In this document: positions 15,520 to 24,439 of the stretch, piece by piece
How the letters are laid out: each line of letters starts with the position of its first letter
Numbering within the stretch: the first letter of the stretch is position 1
Assembly (NCBI GenBank): GCA_016765685.1
Contig: JAESPR010000104.1
Span: 1 to 33,974 of the forward strand
From: Colwellia sp.
Lineage (GTDB): Bacteria; Pseudomonadota; Gammaproteobacteria; Enterobacterales; Alteromonadaceae
DNA length: 33,974 bases
Direction of reading: 5' to 3'
Made by a program: the position numbers and the translations under genes
The notes under the pieces: generated by a model
What the model saw: the letters and a program-made list of their open reading frames with translations, nothing else
The model's database searches: none
What the model was told of the DNA's origin: nothing

Positions 15520-17932
15520 AACGCAATATCAGTGATGGTCTAGTACTCGCGGTTTTAAAAGCCAAGCTAGCAACCGTTAACCAAGTAATAAAGGTAACGA
15601 TTACAGCCGAGACCAAGTATACCCATACAGCTTGCTCGATACGTTCATTAAAATTAGCCAGCCAGTCTCCCACCAACCAGTAACTTAACGGAAAAGCGAT
15701 AGTAATACTTATTGCTAACAACAATAAAAACTCTCTGGCTAACAAATTCACTATGCTAATACGTGATGCGCCTAGCACTTTGCGCATGGCAACTTCTTTT
15801 TGACGGCGTAAGGTGGCAAAAGAAGCCAAGCCAAAAGTACCCAAACAAGTTAAGAAAATGGCTAACAGGCTAAATACTGTCACCATTTCTAACGCTCTGT
15901 GCTCATTTTTATGGGCGTTGGCGTAATCATCAATTAATTGGCTAATAACTACATCGCTTAAATGTAGTTCTTCTTTTATTAACTGTTGTAGCTGTTTGCT
16001 AAGTACTGCCATATCGACATTGCTCGTTTTTATCACGAGGTCGCTGGTCACACTTAGGTCAAAAAAACCTAAATTTAATGACATCGGCAATACTTGTTGC
16101 CGCGCAGAGCCAATTTTGACATTTTCGATAACACCCACAACTTTCGCCTTCATATTATTGAATCTTGGCACTATTAGCGTTAAGCCTATAACCGAATCTA
16201 GGTCTTGATAACCTGCTAATTCAGCCATACGACGACTAACAATAACACTGACGGTACGATTGCCATCTTCATCCATTTGATACCAATCACCACTGAATTC
16301 TGGGGAGAAATCACGTCCGGAAAGTAAGTTAAGCCCCAAGGTTTTAATAGGATAATAGCCAGTTGAAATAGTGGGTTGCATACCACTTAATACCTCTCCG
16401 TTTGGCCACGTGAATTGCAGATTAAATTCCATATCATCGGTAAGATTGGTATTGGAAGCGGTAACTTGCTCAACACCAGATAAGTCTTGAATCGCATCGA
16501 ACAAACTATTGTGCTCTTGTTTATATAAAGCATCACTCGGTAGTGACTTAACTATTAACCTTGATGATTTTTCATAGCCCACGGATAAATTATCGATCAA
16601 CTGCATTTGTTGAGTTAAAGAGACAGCGGCGATAATTAAACCAATAGACATAGCGCCTTGTAAACATAGGGTTAATTTGCGAACAAAAGTAGCAGTGCCG
16701 CCACGCACTAAGTCACCACTAAGCACGCGCTTGGCACTAAAAGAAGCGATAAAAAGTGCCGGATATAAGCCCGAAAGTAGCCCTACCGCTGAAATAACAG
16801 CAATGGTCACCCACATAAATGATGAACCGTATTGCAAGCTAAGCTCTCTATCCATCAGCATATTAAAATCAGGCAAGGTTAATTCAACAAGTGCAAATGC
16901 AGCCAGTCCGGCAAGTGTGACAACCACAAATGATTCCGTAAGAAATTGTGTAACCAGTTGTGCCTTTGTTGCGCCTAAGGCTTTACGCACTCCCACTTCT
17001 TTAGCGCGCCTTGCCGATTGGGCAATATTAAGATTAATAAAGTTGATACTGGCAATAACAATTAATACCACACTTAAGCCAATGCATATTTGCAAAACGG
17101 TTGACGAACCACCGGTTTTCATTGCCGCTGGATCATCGCCATTAAGGTGTAAGTATTCCATATTGACTAATGCCATTTTCACATTTTGTTTAGCTTGCCA
17201 AGGAGAATGTATATGGCTTTCTTTAATCAGTTGCTGAGTAAATGTCGATATATCAATACCAGACAATACTTTGTAATAAACATAACCGTAACTCTCTTGC
17301 ATTAATTTAGTTGGCATATAAATCAGGCTATCAAACTTAAAATGAGTACTTTCAGGTAAATCTTCAAAGATTGCACCAATGGTGTATTGCTCTTCATCAT
17401 GATTTAATGTCTGACCAACGACTTGGCTTATTGCTTGATGATGACCAAAAAGCCGAGTGGCTTCATATTCACTTAACACTAATTGATTTGGCTCTGATAA
17501 CGCTTGAGTAATATCACCCGCAATAGTGGTTAAGTTAACAAAATCAAGAATATTAGCCGATGCCATATAAAAGTCATTTAATCGATGATAGTCGCCTGAC
17601 ACCTCAACTAAATTACTCATTCCTTGTCCAATTTCCTGCGTATTAGCAAGCATGAATAGTGATTCGACCTGATTATGATTTTTAAATTTTTCGGCAAGCT
17701 TAAAACTACTAATAGAGATGACTTGTAAGCCTACCGCAGTATAATCAGTATGACCTAGATAAACCCGTTCACTATCAGGATGTTGTTTATCATAGGACAA
17801 TTCATGTTGAGCAAACAAAGCCATTAAAATGGCTGCTGCCAAGCCAATACTAAAACCAATTAAATTGAGAAAAAAGTGCTGTTTATCTTTTTGTATCGCC
17901 CGCACAGCAGTAACTACATAATTTATTATCAT
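15512..17932 (-). CDS. ABC transporter permease, MacB/FtsX family with two core domains
   Basis: The 806-residue protein has two copies of the MacB periplasmic core plus FtsX arrangement: an N-terminal helix (about 20-40), a large extracytoplasmic domain, a helix bundle with the REVGVRKALGA-like block (AKEVGVRKALGATKAQL), then a second periplasmic domain and a second bundle with QKEVAMRKVLGAS. Such permeases drive mechanotransmission across the periplasm rather than moving substrate through the inner membrane. I start at ATG 17932, one base after the ATPase stop, with GAGG upstream; the longer in-frame ATG at 18004 would lie inside the ATPase gene. It forms an operon with the adaptor and ATPase genes upstream. 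Confidence 0.9.
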   Translation of the reverse strand: MIINYVVTAVRAIQKDKQHFFLNLIGFSIGLAAAILMALFAQHELSYDKQHPDSERVYLGHTDYTAVGLQVISISSFKLAEKFKNHNQVESLFMLANTQEIGQGMSNLVEVSGDYHRLNDFYMASANILDFVNLTTIAGDITQALSEPNQLVLSEYEATRLFGHHQAISQVVGQTLNHDEEQYTIGAIFEDLPESTHFKFDSLIYMPTKLMQESYGYVYYKVLSGIDISTFTQQLIKESHIHSPWQAKQNVKMALVNMEYLHLNGDDPAAMKTGGSSTVLQICIGLSVVLIVIASINFINLNIAQSARRAKEVGVRKALGATKAQLVTQFLTESFVVVTLAGLAAFALVELTLPDFNMLMDRELSLQYGSSFMWVTIAVISAVGLLSGLYPALFIASFSAKRVLSGDLVRGGTATFVRKLTLCLQGAMSIGLIIAAVSLTQQMQLIDNLSVGYEKSSRLIVKSLPSDALYKQEHNSLFDAIQDLSGVEQVTASNTNLTDDMEFNLQFTWPNGEVLSGMQPTISTGYYPIKTLGLNLLSGRDFSPEFSGDWYQMDEDGNRTVSVIVSRRMAELAGYQDLDSVIGLTLIVPRFNNMKAKVVGVIENVKIGSARQQVLPMSLNLGFFDLSVTSDLVIKTSNVDMAVLSKQLQQLIKEELHLSDVVISQLIDDYANAHKNEHRALEMVTVFSLLAIFLTCLGTFGLASFATLRRQKEVAMRKVLGASRISIVNLLAREFLLLLAISITIAFPLSYWLVGDWLANFNERIEQAVWVYLVSAVIVTFITWLTVASLAFKTASTRPSLILRYE

Positions 17933-17933
17933 G

Positions 17934-18644
17934 TTAAGCAACCTCAACGGTCTGTGATAGCGGTGATGTCTGAGTCGCTTTGTCCACCATAATTTGGCCA
18001 TCAAACAAGCGCACTAAACGATCGGCATAGTTACCCTCTTTTTCTGAGTGGGTCACTATAATTACCGTGGTTCCCTGTTGATTTAACTCCCGTAACATCG
18101 CCATTACTTCATCACCATTTTTTGAGTCTAAGTTACCCGTGGGTTCATCAGCTAATATCAGCTTTGGCTTACCAATTAGGGCGCGTGCTACTGCCACACG
18201 CTGTTGTTGACCACCTGAGAGTTGCTGTGGTAAATGATCGGCGCGATGGTCAATGGCAAAGCGTTTTAAAATAGCTTCTACCCGCTGCTTGCGTTCGACC
18301 TTTGAAATTTTTTGATATTGCAGTGGCAACTCAACATTTTCATAGACGGTGAGTTCATCAATTAAATTAAAATTTTGAAAAACAAAGCCAATTGAGGCCT
18401 TACGTAAGTTGGCTAATTGTTTTTCACTGTAACGGGCAATATTGTTACCCGAAAACTCAAAATTACCACTTGTTGGAGAATCTAACATGCCCAATATAGA
18501 TAACAGTGTTGATTTACCACAACCCGAAGGCCCCATGATGGCAACAAACTCACCCTCACTAACGGTTAAATTGATATTACTCAGTGCTGTGGTTTCTAAG
18601 TCTTGGGTGCGAAAAACTCGGCTTAAGTTAGTTAATGTGATCAT
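17934..18644 (-). CDS. ABC transporter ATPase, MacB/LolD family
   Basis: The 236-residue ATPase shows Walker A GPSGCGKST, Q-loop VFQNFNLI, signature LSGGQQQR, Walker B LILADEP with D-loop GNLDS and the switch His of VTHSE. The subfamily is the lipoprotein-release/MacB type, which pairs with FtsX-like permeases such as the next gene. AAAGGA precedes the start. It stops one base before the permease start and begins 14 bp after the adaptor gene ends, so all three are one transcription unit. Confidence 0.95.
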   Translation of the reverse strand: MITLTNLSRVFRTQDLETTALSNINLTVSEGEFVAIMGPSGCGKSTLLSILGMLDSPTSGNFEFSGNNIARYSEKQLANLRKASIGFVFQNFNLIDELTVYENVELPLQYQKISKVERKQRVEAILKRFAIDHRADHLPQQLSGGQQQRVAVARALIGKPKLILADEPTGNLDSKNGDEVMAMLRELNQQGTTVIIVTHSEKEGNYADRLVRLFDGQIMVDKATQTSPLSQTVEVA

Positions 18645-18658
18645 GTTTATTCCTTTTA

Positions 18659-19933
18659 TTATTGTAATCTGAGTTGTTGTGCTTGATCGAAATTCCCATA
18701 GCTTGAAGTGATAACTTGCTCACCCAAAGTCAGACCTGATAGCACTTCGAAATAATTTTGGTTCTTTTTACCTAAGTTAATATTACGCCGTGTTGCTTTG
18801 TCACTATCTGCCGTTAGTACGTAAACCCAATGACCGCCACTGCTGGTAAAAAAAGCCCCTCGACTAAGCAGTAGTGCATCATTATTATCACCACCCAACA
18901 TAAGTTCAGTATTGATACTTTGCCCGCGTTTAATACCCTGTGTATTTTTAGGTAGACCCACTTCAATTTGAAATTGCGACTGACTAACTCTACTATCAAT
19001 TTTACTGACTACGGCATTCACTGTGCCGCTCTCTAATTCAACCGCTACAGTCATGCCTCGCTGTACTTGATTTAAGTAAAATTCATCTAGGCGTATTACC
19101 AATTTATATTCATTAGGGATATCGATTTGCCCTAAGCGCGAGCCACGACTTTTAGATTCGCCAATTTCAACATTAAACTCACTTAAGTAACCTGAAATAG
19201 GGGCTTTAATAAGCAACTTGTCGAGATTTTTACGTGCAAATTGCAAGTTGTCCTGTAGCATTTTGGCACTATCTTCAAGTTGTGCTACTTGTACCTTACG
19301 AATACTAGTTTCTTGTTCTTGCCGTTCTATAGTCAATGCTTTTCTAGCTCTGTAATAGGCTAGCTCGTCTTTAATTTCTGCTAGCCTATCTTTGGCAAGT
19401 ACACCTTTGGCTACCAATGGCTCTGATTGTTTCAAACGCCTTTGCAAGTGACTAATCTGCAAATTAATTTCCAGTAAATCACGACGTAAATTTAGTCGGT
19501 TATTTTCCATGTTCATTTGAGTATTACGCAAAAAATTAAGCTGCTCGGTAACCTGAGCCTCTCGACCCATCACATCGAGCTGCAAGCTTGTGTTACTTAA
19601 ACGCACGAGTGGTTGCCCTTTTGTTACCAGTTCCCCTTGTTCAGCTAAACGTTGTTCTACCTGACCACCAGCAATAGTGTCGAGATAAACTGTTGTTTTG
19701 GGCACCACCTGACCACGCAAGTTCAAAGCATCAATAAAGGCACCCTGTATGACTGGACTAATGGTAATATTACTAACCTCGATATTTTGACTTCTTGCAC
19801 CTATTGCAGCCTGGCTCAAGCCATAAACTGAGGAGATTAGACTTAAAAATACCATGGTAAACAGGATCTGTTTTAAATACTTTTGTAGTGGTGTTAGGGT
19901 TATTTTTTTGTCCATAGCGATAATTTCTGGCAT
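18659..19933 (-). CDS. Periplasmic adaptor (membrane fusion) subunit of the ABC exporter, MacA-like
   Basis: The 424-residue protein has one N-terminal membrane helix (about 22-45), a split biotinyl-lipoyl domain (GGQVEQRLAEQGELVTKGQPL and the IKAPISGYLSEFNVEIGE half), a long coiled-coil hairpin between them (about 120-225), and beta-barrel and membrane-proximal domains. This is the HlyD/MacA class of adaptor linking an inner-membrane ABC transporter to an outer-membrane channel. It is the first gene of the operon and faces a candidate sigma-54 promoter. An ATG six codons downstream (19915) is an alternative start. No TolC-like gene is in the window. Confidence 0.9.
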   Translation of the reverse strand: MPEIIAMDKKITLTPLQKYLKQILFTMVFLSLISSVYGLSQAAIGARSQNIEVSNITISPVIQGAFIDALNLRGQVVPKTTVYLDTIAGGQVEQRLAEQGELVTKGQPLVRLSNTSLQLDVMGREAQVTEQLNFLRNTQMNMENNRLNLRRDLLEINLQISHLQRRLKQSEPLVAKGVLAKDRLAEIKDELAYYRARKALTIERQEQETSIRKVQVAQLEDSAKMLQDNLQFARKNLDKLLIKAPISGYLSEFNVEIGESKSRGSRLGQIDIPNEYKLVIRLDEFYLNQVQRGMTVAVELESGTVNAVVSKIDSRVSQSQFQIEVGLPKNTQGIKRGQSINTELMLGGDNNDALLLSRGAFFTSSGGHWVYVLTADSDKATRRNINLGKKNQNYFEVLSGLTLGEQVITSSYGNFDQAQQLRLQ

Positions 19934-20008
19934 TTCCTTTTTAGTTCACTTGGTGGTTTTGCGTAGCAATCTTTGCAATAACGTTGGTAATCATTTTATT
20001 AATAGATG

Positions 20009-20026
20009 TTACAAGAGTTATGCCAA
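20009..20026 (-). promoter_or_regulatory. Candidate sigma-54 promoter of the ABC export operon
   Basis: On the minus strand TTGGCAT-AACTC-TTGTA matches the -24/-12 consensus TGGCAC-N5-TTGCA except that the -24 final C is T and the -12 GC is GT. The key GG is spaced ten bases from the -12 G. Transcription would start near 20000, about 65 bp before the adaptor start. The divergent gene is an NtrC-type activator, which makes the assignment plausible, but the -12 deviation lowers confidence. Confidence 0.45.
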
Positions 20027-20083
20027 CTAAAATAATAGATTAAAAACAGTGTGTTAGTTGTTTGTTAGATGGATGTTAAAGGT

Positions 20084-20140
20084 TAACTGTCCGCTTATAG
20101 AACACTTTAAATAGTATGAACTGTCCATTTGTGGACGGTT
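20084..20140. promoter_or_regulatory. Repeated AACTGTCC sites and a 9-bp hairpin in the divergent promoter region
   Basis: AACTGTCC occurs at 20084-20091 and 20119-20126, 35 bp apart. The second copy begins an inverted repeat AACTGTCCA-TTTG-TGGACGGTT (20119-20140, one G-T pair) followed by TTT. The hairpin resembles a weak terminator, but no plus-strand gene ends here. Binding sites for the adjacent response regulator are a reasonable alternative. Confidence 0.35.
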
Positions 20141-20199
20141 TTTGCTAGACGACGGATTTAAAAGTAGGATAGACTAAAAATATATTTAGAGAGTGGATT

Positions 20200-21603
20200 A
20201 TGGAAATGAAGCAAGCGGGCTCAATTTTAATTGTTGATGATAACCCTGATATTTTAATAGCAGTCCAGTTATTGCTCAAACAACATTATCAAACGGTCAT
20301 AACCACAAATAACCCTTTTGACATCGAACAGGTGCTTAACGAGCAGAGAATAGATGTGATCTTGCTCGATATGAATTTTAATCATGACGCAATAAGTGGT
20401 CAAGAAGGTTTTTATTGGCTAAAGAAAATTCTTGCTCAAGATCCCTCAATTGTTGTGGTACTCATGACCGCCTATGGTGATATTCAGTTAGCCGTTGATG
20501 CGATAAAAGCGGGCGCTTCCGATTTTGTGGCCAAACCTTGGAAAAATGAACAATTATTGGCTTCAATTACCGCTGCATTTTCTCATGCAAAAGATAAGCA
20601 ACAACTCAGTAAGCTCACTCGTCAAACGCAAGGTTTGAATCAAGCACTTCTTAATGGACAGCAATTTGAATTTTTAGGCCAAAGTGTCGCCATGCAACAG
20701 GTGTTTGATACTATCGAAAAAGTAGCCAAAACAGATGCAAATATATTAATAACAGGTGAAAGTGGTACGGGTAAAGAATTGGCTGCGCATGCGATACATT
20801 TGGCAAGTCATCGAAGCGAACAAGCTTTTATTAGCTTGGACATGGGTTCGGTTTCTCAAAGTATATTTGAAAGTGAGCTTTTTGGTCATAAAAAAGGTGC
20901 ATTTACGGATGCAAAAAATGATCGTGCCGGACGTTTTGAACTCGCCCATGATGGCAGTCTCTTTTTAGATGAACTAGGCAATTTACCCTCGAAGCAGCAA
21001 GCGACTTTACTTGCTGCATTGCAAAACCGTCAAATAACTCCGGTTGGTGGCACCAAGACTATTAAGGTAAACATTCGACTCATTTGCGCCACCAATGAAA
21101 ATCTAGCACAGGCAGTACTGGAAGGTCGCTTTAGACAGGATTTACTTTACCGTATTAATACCGTAGAAATACGCTTGCCGCCATTACGTGATCGTGTTGA
21201 TGACATCCCATTACTTGCACAGTATTACCTTGAATACTTTAGCTATAAATATAAAAGAACTGTAACCATAACACCTGATGATATGCAGTTACTTTGCCAG
21301 TATAGTTGGCCAGGTAATGTACGTGAACTCGCTCATGTTATAGAGCGTTCCGTTATTTTAAGTGATACAGATATAGTTGATATTCGTACAGTGGTTGGTG
21401 CAGATATTGAACCAGCGCTAACTCAATTACCGACTGATACTGACGCTAATAATGGCGATGATATTTTTAATTTAGAAGTGGTGGAGCAACGCACTGTTCG
21501 TGCAGCCTTAAAGTACCATCAAGGGAATGTGACTAAAACTGCTAAATCACTTGGCTTAACGCGAGGCGCAATGTATCGACGCTTAGAAAAGTACGATCTT
21601 TAA
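20200..21603 (+). CDS. NtrC-type sigma-54-dependent response regulator
   Basis: The 467-residue protein has a receiver domain (2-125; acidic pair D13/D14, acceptor D57 in ILLDMNF, LMTAYGD, VAKPW), an AAA+ domain (about 155-390; Walker A GESGTGKE, Walker B LFLDELGN, Arg-finger region FRQDLLYRIN) and a Fis-type helix-turn-helix at the end (GNVTKTAKSLGLTRGAMYRRLEK). It should activate sigma-54 promoters when phosphorylated. The sigma-54 contact loop reads GAFTDA rather than GAFTGA. The kinase gene follows one base later, and the divergent operon encodes a MacAB-like exporter, its likely target. Confidence 0.95.
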   Translation: MEMKQAGSILIVDDNPDILIAVQLLLKQHYQTVITTNNPFDIEQVLNEQRIDVILLDMNFNHDAISGQEGFYWLKKILAQDPSIVVVLMTAYGDIQLAVDAIKAGASDFVAKPWKNEQLLASITAAFSHAKDKQQLSKLTRQTQGLNQALLNGQQFEFLGQSVAMQQVFDTIEKVAKTDANILITGESGTGKELAAHAIHLASHRSEQAFISLDMGSVSQSIFESELFGHKKGAFTDAKNDRAGRFELAHDGSLFLDELGNLPSKQQATLLAALQNRQITPVGGTKTIKVNIRLICATNENLAQAVLEGRFRQDLLYRINTVEIRLPPLRDRVDDIPLLAQYYLEYFSYKYKRTVTITPDDMQLLCQYSWPGNVRELAHVIERSVILSDTDIVDIRTVVGADIEPALTQLPTDTDANNGDDIFNLEVVEQRTVRAALKYHQGNVTKTAKSLGLTRGAMYRRLEKYDL

Positions 21604-21604
21604 T

Positions 21605-22948
21605 ATGAATATGTTAACTAATCGTCCTCAATTATTATTGGGTATTAATCTTGTTGCGTTAATGGCTGCTGTAACACTGCTAAGCAGCCTTTTTGTAACC
21701 AAAGGCGTGTCAGCAGTTTGGCTATTACTGCTTATTGTCACGGCCTTATTATCAGCCTCTTTATTTTTATTGTTTAAACGTCAAGACAGACAAATAATAC
21801 AAGTGATAAGAGCGCTCGCCAATGGTGATAATACCTTAGGTTTTAGTGCCGAACATCCAATGCGAATACATTTTGATGAAGTTAAACAGCAGATGCAGAC
21901 GGCGAGATTCAATGCTGAGCAACAAGGTGAATTCTTTAAAACACTTTTAGTGCATGTAAATCTTGCTGTTATGGTGTGTGACGCACAAGGCAAAATTATT
22001 GAATATAACCCAGCGGTTGCCAGATTACTTGGTAAAACTGTCAAACACCTTAATGATTTGAGCCATATAGGCACAATGATTTTAACCACGGATAAGAATT
22101 TACATAGCACAGTACAATGGCAACATGGCGAGCAACAAGATACGTTAGCATTGCAAGTGAGTATTGCCGAGATTCAAGGGCAAGAGCGTAAAATTATTAC
22201 CTTGCAATCTATTCATGAGCTGTTGCTTAATAAAGAACAACAAGCGTATAAACGCTTAACTTGCGTACTTACCCATGAAGTTGCTAATACTATTACACCG
22301 TTAGCTTCTCTTGCACAAACCTGTCAGGGACTTATGCCGGATAAATTGTGTTTTAGTGATAAAGAAAACAAACAAGACTTACACTTAGCATTAACAACCC
22401 TAGCTTCACGTACTGAGTATTTAGGCGAATTTATTGCCCGCTTTAGGCAGATTAGCAGCTTACCCCTACCAACATTAATTCCTACTCAAATAACACCTGT
22501 TTTAGAGCGTATAGGTGCCTTTCATCAGCAGCAATTAGCAGCAAATAATATTACTCTTGATATTAAAATTAAAAATCAGCAGTTAGTGATGTTAGATAGT
22601 GGCCAAGTTGAACAAGTACTAATCAATTTAATAAAAAATGCCATTGAATCAGTTGTTTTAGGTAATGAACAGCAAAGTGACCGAGATGAAAAAATTCTTG
22701 AACAAGGATCAATCAGCTTAACTGTAGGACAAAATAGTGCTCAACAACTCTATATTGAGGTGGCAGATAACGGTGCTGGTATCGCAGGACATGTTATCGA
22801 TATGATTTTTGTACCATTTTTTACCACTAAACAGCGGGGTTCTGGCATAGGATTAAGTCTCTCAAGGCAGGTAATGATTAACCATGGTGGCGACTTACTT
22901 TGTCTCAACCGCCCTAAAGGGGCTTGCTTCAGGTGTGTTTTTGGTTAG
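21605..22948 (+). CDS. Membrane sensor histidine kinase partner of the NtrC-type regulator
   Basis: The 447-residue kinase has two closely spaced N-terminal helices (about 10-33 and 37-58) with almost no extracytoplasmic loop, so it senses within the membrane or cytoplasm. A PAS domain (about 112-205; GKIIEYNPAVARLLG) precedes the phosphoacceptor H224 in LTHEVANTITPLASLA. The ATPase domain shows NLIKNAIES, ADNGAGI and GSGIGLSLSRQ. The architecture is NtrY-like. It lies one base after the regulator gene, and the pair likely responds to envelope stress or to a compound exported by the divergent ABC system; that last point is inference. Confidence 0.92.
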   Translation: MNMLTNRPQLLLGINLVALMAAVTLLSSLFVTKGVSAVWLLLLIVTALLSASLFLLFKRQDRQIIQVIRALANGDNTLGFSAEHPMRIHFDEVKQQMQTARFNAEQQGEFFKTLLVHVNLAVMVCDAQGKIIEYNPAVARLLGKTVKHLNDLSHIGTMILTTDKNLHSTVQWQHGEQQDTLALQVSIAEIQGQERKIITLQSIHELLLNKEQQAYKRLTCVLTHEVANTITPLASLAQTCQGLMPDKLCFSDKENKQDLHLALTTLASRTEYLGEFIARFRQISSLPLPTLIPTQITPVLERIGAFHQQQLAANNITLDIKIKNQQLVMLDSGQVEQVLINLIKNAIESVVLGNEQQSDRDEKILEQGSISLTVGQNSAQQLYIEVADNGAGIAGHVIDMIFVPFFTTKQRGSGIGLSLSRQVMINHGGDLLCLNRPKGACFRCVFG

Positions 22949-23418
22949 AAATAACTGTTAGGATTCAAAGGTTGTACTTATTACAACGTACAATAAATCA
23001 GTTCATTACTGAAAGCATGAATAAACTTGGTCAAAACTTAGATTTTGAGAAATTTTACATTTGTGGATCTTCATAACTTATGAGAATTCTTGAATCATAT
23101 TTCCTGAGCCGTAGCTAGATTGGTAACAAAGAATTAAAGTTCTTGCGTCAAAAGTCGTGGGGAAATTATAAAAAACTTCACAAATCGCAAGAAAACAATG
23201 GCAACTAAGTGCGCTTTTAGAGTGGCGTTAACAGAAGTAACAAAATCGTTTTACTTAATGTCTGCTTCAAGCTACATTGCTGCCAGTCGAATTTTGTTTC
23301 GTAACACTCACTTTTAGCCATAAGCTGACGTTAGCTTTTGCAAATTCATGAGCATATTAGGGGCAATTTTAATCAAAAATCACTACATGTTTGAGGGGCT
23401 GCTGTAAGCTCATTGCCC
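22949..23418. other. Long gene-free stretch after the kinase
   Basis: No ORF of credible length or composition is present on either strand. A weak hairpin TTGTAC (22972-22977) / GTACAA (22988-22993) follows the kinase stop but lacks a T-run. The rest is AT-rich and shows no recognisable RNA gene. It may hold decayed coding sequence, but I could not identify any. Confidence 0.4.
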
Positions 23419-23471
23419 TTGACACGCTATCTATAGACACTACTTTTTCTATTTAAGTAATAGGATATAAT
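23419..23471 (+). promoter_or_regulatory. Candidate promoters for the arrest peptide-secDF operon
   Basis: A perfect TTGACA (23419-23424) is followed after 16 bp by a weak TACTTT. A perfect TATAAT (23466-23471) lies a little downstream but with a poor -35. Either could start a long leader that runs through the MITE-like element to the gene at 23852. Confidence 0.4.
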
Positions 23472-23524
23472 CGTCTCAACTAATATTCACTTAGAAGTAT
23501 AAATATGTCAAATATTCACTAAAA

Positions 23525-23776
23525 CCCACATTCCGCACCAATTTTAGAAATAAAAATAATTACAAGAAACTATGTTTTTCAAGACTCAGGGCTTGATTGA
23601 AAGTGCTTTTGTAAACACGGTAAATTCAAATAATCACCTCAAATTCGGAGTTTATTGATGTACTTATCTTTTTAAGCAAAATTATAATTTTTCATTTATC
23701 TCATAAAAACTTTAACAAATTGTTTTTTAATAACTTTTTAATTATTTATTTTTTACTTTTTGGTGCGGAAGACGGG
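23525..23776. mobile_element. MITE-like element with 17-bp terminal inverted repeats and 6-bp target duplication
   Basis: The left end CCCACATTCCGCACCAA (23525-23541) and the reverse complement of the right end, CCCGTCTTCCGCACCAA (23760-23776), agree at 14 of 17 positions, including 11 consecutive bases. Immediately outside both ends is CTAAAA (23519-23524 and 23777-23782), a perfect 6-bp direct repeat as expected for a target-site duplication. The 252-bp interior is very AT-rich and has no ORF, so any transposition must have used a transposase encoded elsewhere. It sits in the leader of the arrest-peptide gene. The insertion sequence family was not identified. Confidence 0.8.
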
Positions 23777-23851
23777 CTAAAACTAAAAAACTATTGAAAT
23801 AACGATAAAGAACCATATATCATTGATTATCTTAGAGGAGAGTTTATTTTC

Positions 23852-24271
23852 ATGTGGCGTAAATTAACACTAATGTTATTTTTATTAGTATTAGCTCAAA
23901 CAGCTAATGCATTGCCGAGTCCGGAACCCTCAAGTGATGCACCATCGCATCATGTTTATATTCCTCAAATTGAACAACAAAGTGCTTTAAATTTTGATAG
24001 TGATGAATCGGAAGGTTTATTTAATCTACCAAGACTAAATAGGCTTAGCCCTTCACTATTTACTGCTGAAATACAAACAACCCCAAACTACGTATTAGTC
24101 ATAGAGTTTTTCAAAATCAAACTGACTGCTGGGTTGTTTAAAAACTTAGCAAACCCTCCTGTTAATATTCAATGGTTTGAAAAACTAAGTCATAACGCTA
24201 ATTCATCTCGGCTTTCTGGCTGGAAAGACGGCAACTTCTTATATTCATCTCGCACTACTTACCACAGTTAA
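23852..24271 (+). CDS. VemP-like secretion-monitoring arrest peptide upstream of secDF
   Basis: The 139-residue product has a signal peptide (MWRKLTLMLFLLVLAQTANA, cleavage near 20) and a polar mature part. Its end reads R120-LSGWKDGNFLY-131 and stops eight residues later. The Vibrio VemP arrest motif, as I recall it, contains RI-x-GWKETNAMY in the same place: Trp143 lies 13 residues before the stalled Gln156 of a 159-residue protein, while here Trp124 plus 13 is residue 137 of 139. VemP sits directly upstream of secDF2 in Vibrio, as this gene does here. VemP stalls its own ribosome until its export resumes, exposing the secD2 ribosome site. Function here is inferred from motif, signal peptide and synteny. 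GAGGAG lies 11 bases before the start. Confidence 0.78.
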   Translation: MWRKLTLMLFLLVLAQTANALPSPEPSSDAPSHHVYIPQIEQQSALNFDSDESEGLFNLPRLNRLSPSLFTAEIQTTPNYVLVIEFFKIKLTAGLFKNLANPPVNIQWFEKLSHNANSSRLSGWKDGNFLYSSRTTYHS

Positions 24272-24277
24272 TTCATC

Positions 24278-24423
24278 AACTCACAGTACAGTAAAATGAT
24301 AAATCCGCATTTTATACACTGTAAAAATCAACTATTTACCCTTTTACAATACTGATGTTAAACCATCGGTTACTTGCCGTATTTGCTTTATAACAAATGA
24401 GTTGTAGCAATTTATGGTGAGTT
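24278..24423 (+). promoter_or_regulatory. Intercistronic RNA with alternative pairings before secD
   Basis: Seven nt after the arrest-peptide stop, CAACTCAC (24277-24284) can pair with GTGAGTT (24417-24423) near the secD ribosome site, or with TGAGTTG (24398-24404). A local hairpin TAAAATG/CATTTTA (24292-24298 with 24308-24314) lies between. A ribosome stalled at the end of the upstream gene would cover the left arm and could change the fold. The pairings are seen; their role is inferred. Confidence 0.45.
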
Positions 24424-24439
24424 TTTATTTAGAGATTTT

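Noticed and set aside
16677-17237. Plus-strand 186-codon ORF inside the permease gene
   Set aside because: It is antisense to a well-supported conserved permease domain and has Ser/Thr/Ala shadow composition.
13900-23072. Shared 12-mer TTGTGGATCTTC at 13900-13911 and 23061-23072
   Set aside because: Many 12-mer coincidences are expected in 34 kb of AT-rich DNA, and the flanks do not align.
23504-23521. Short ATG frame (five codons) just before the MITE, suspected to be an interrupted gene
   Set aside because: Removing the element and one target duplication still leaves the stop immediately after the fifth codon, so the insertion did not break an ORF.
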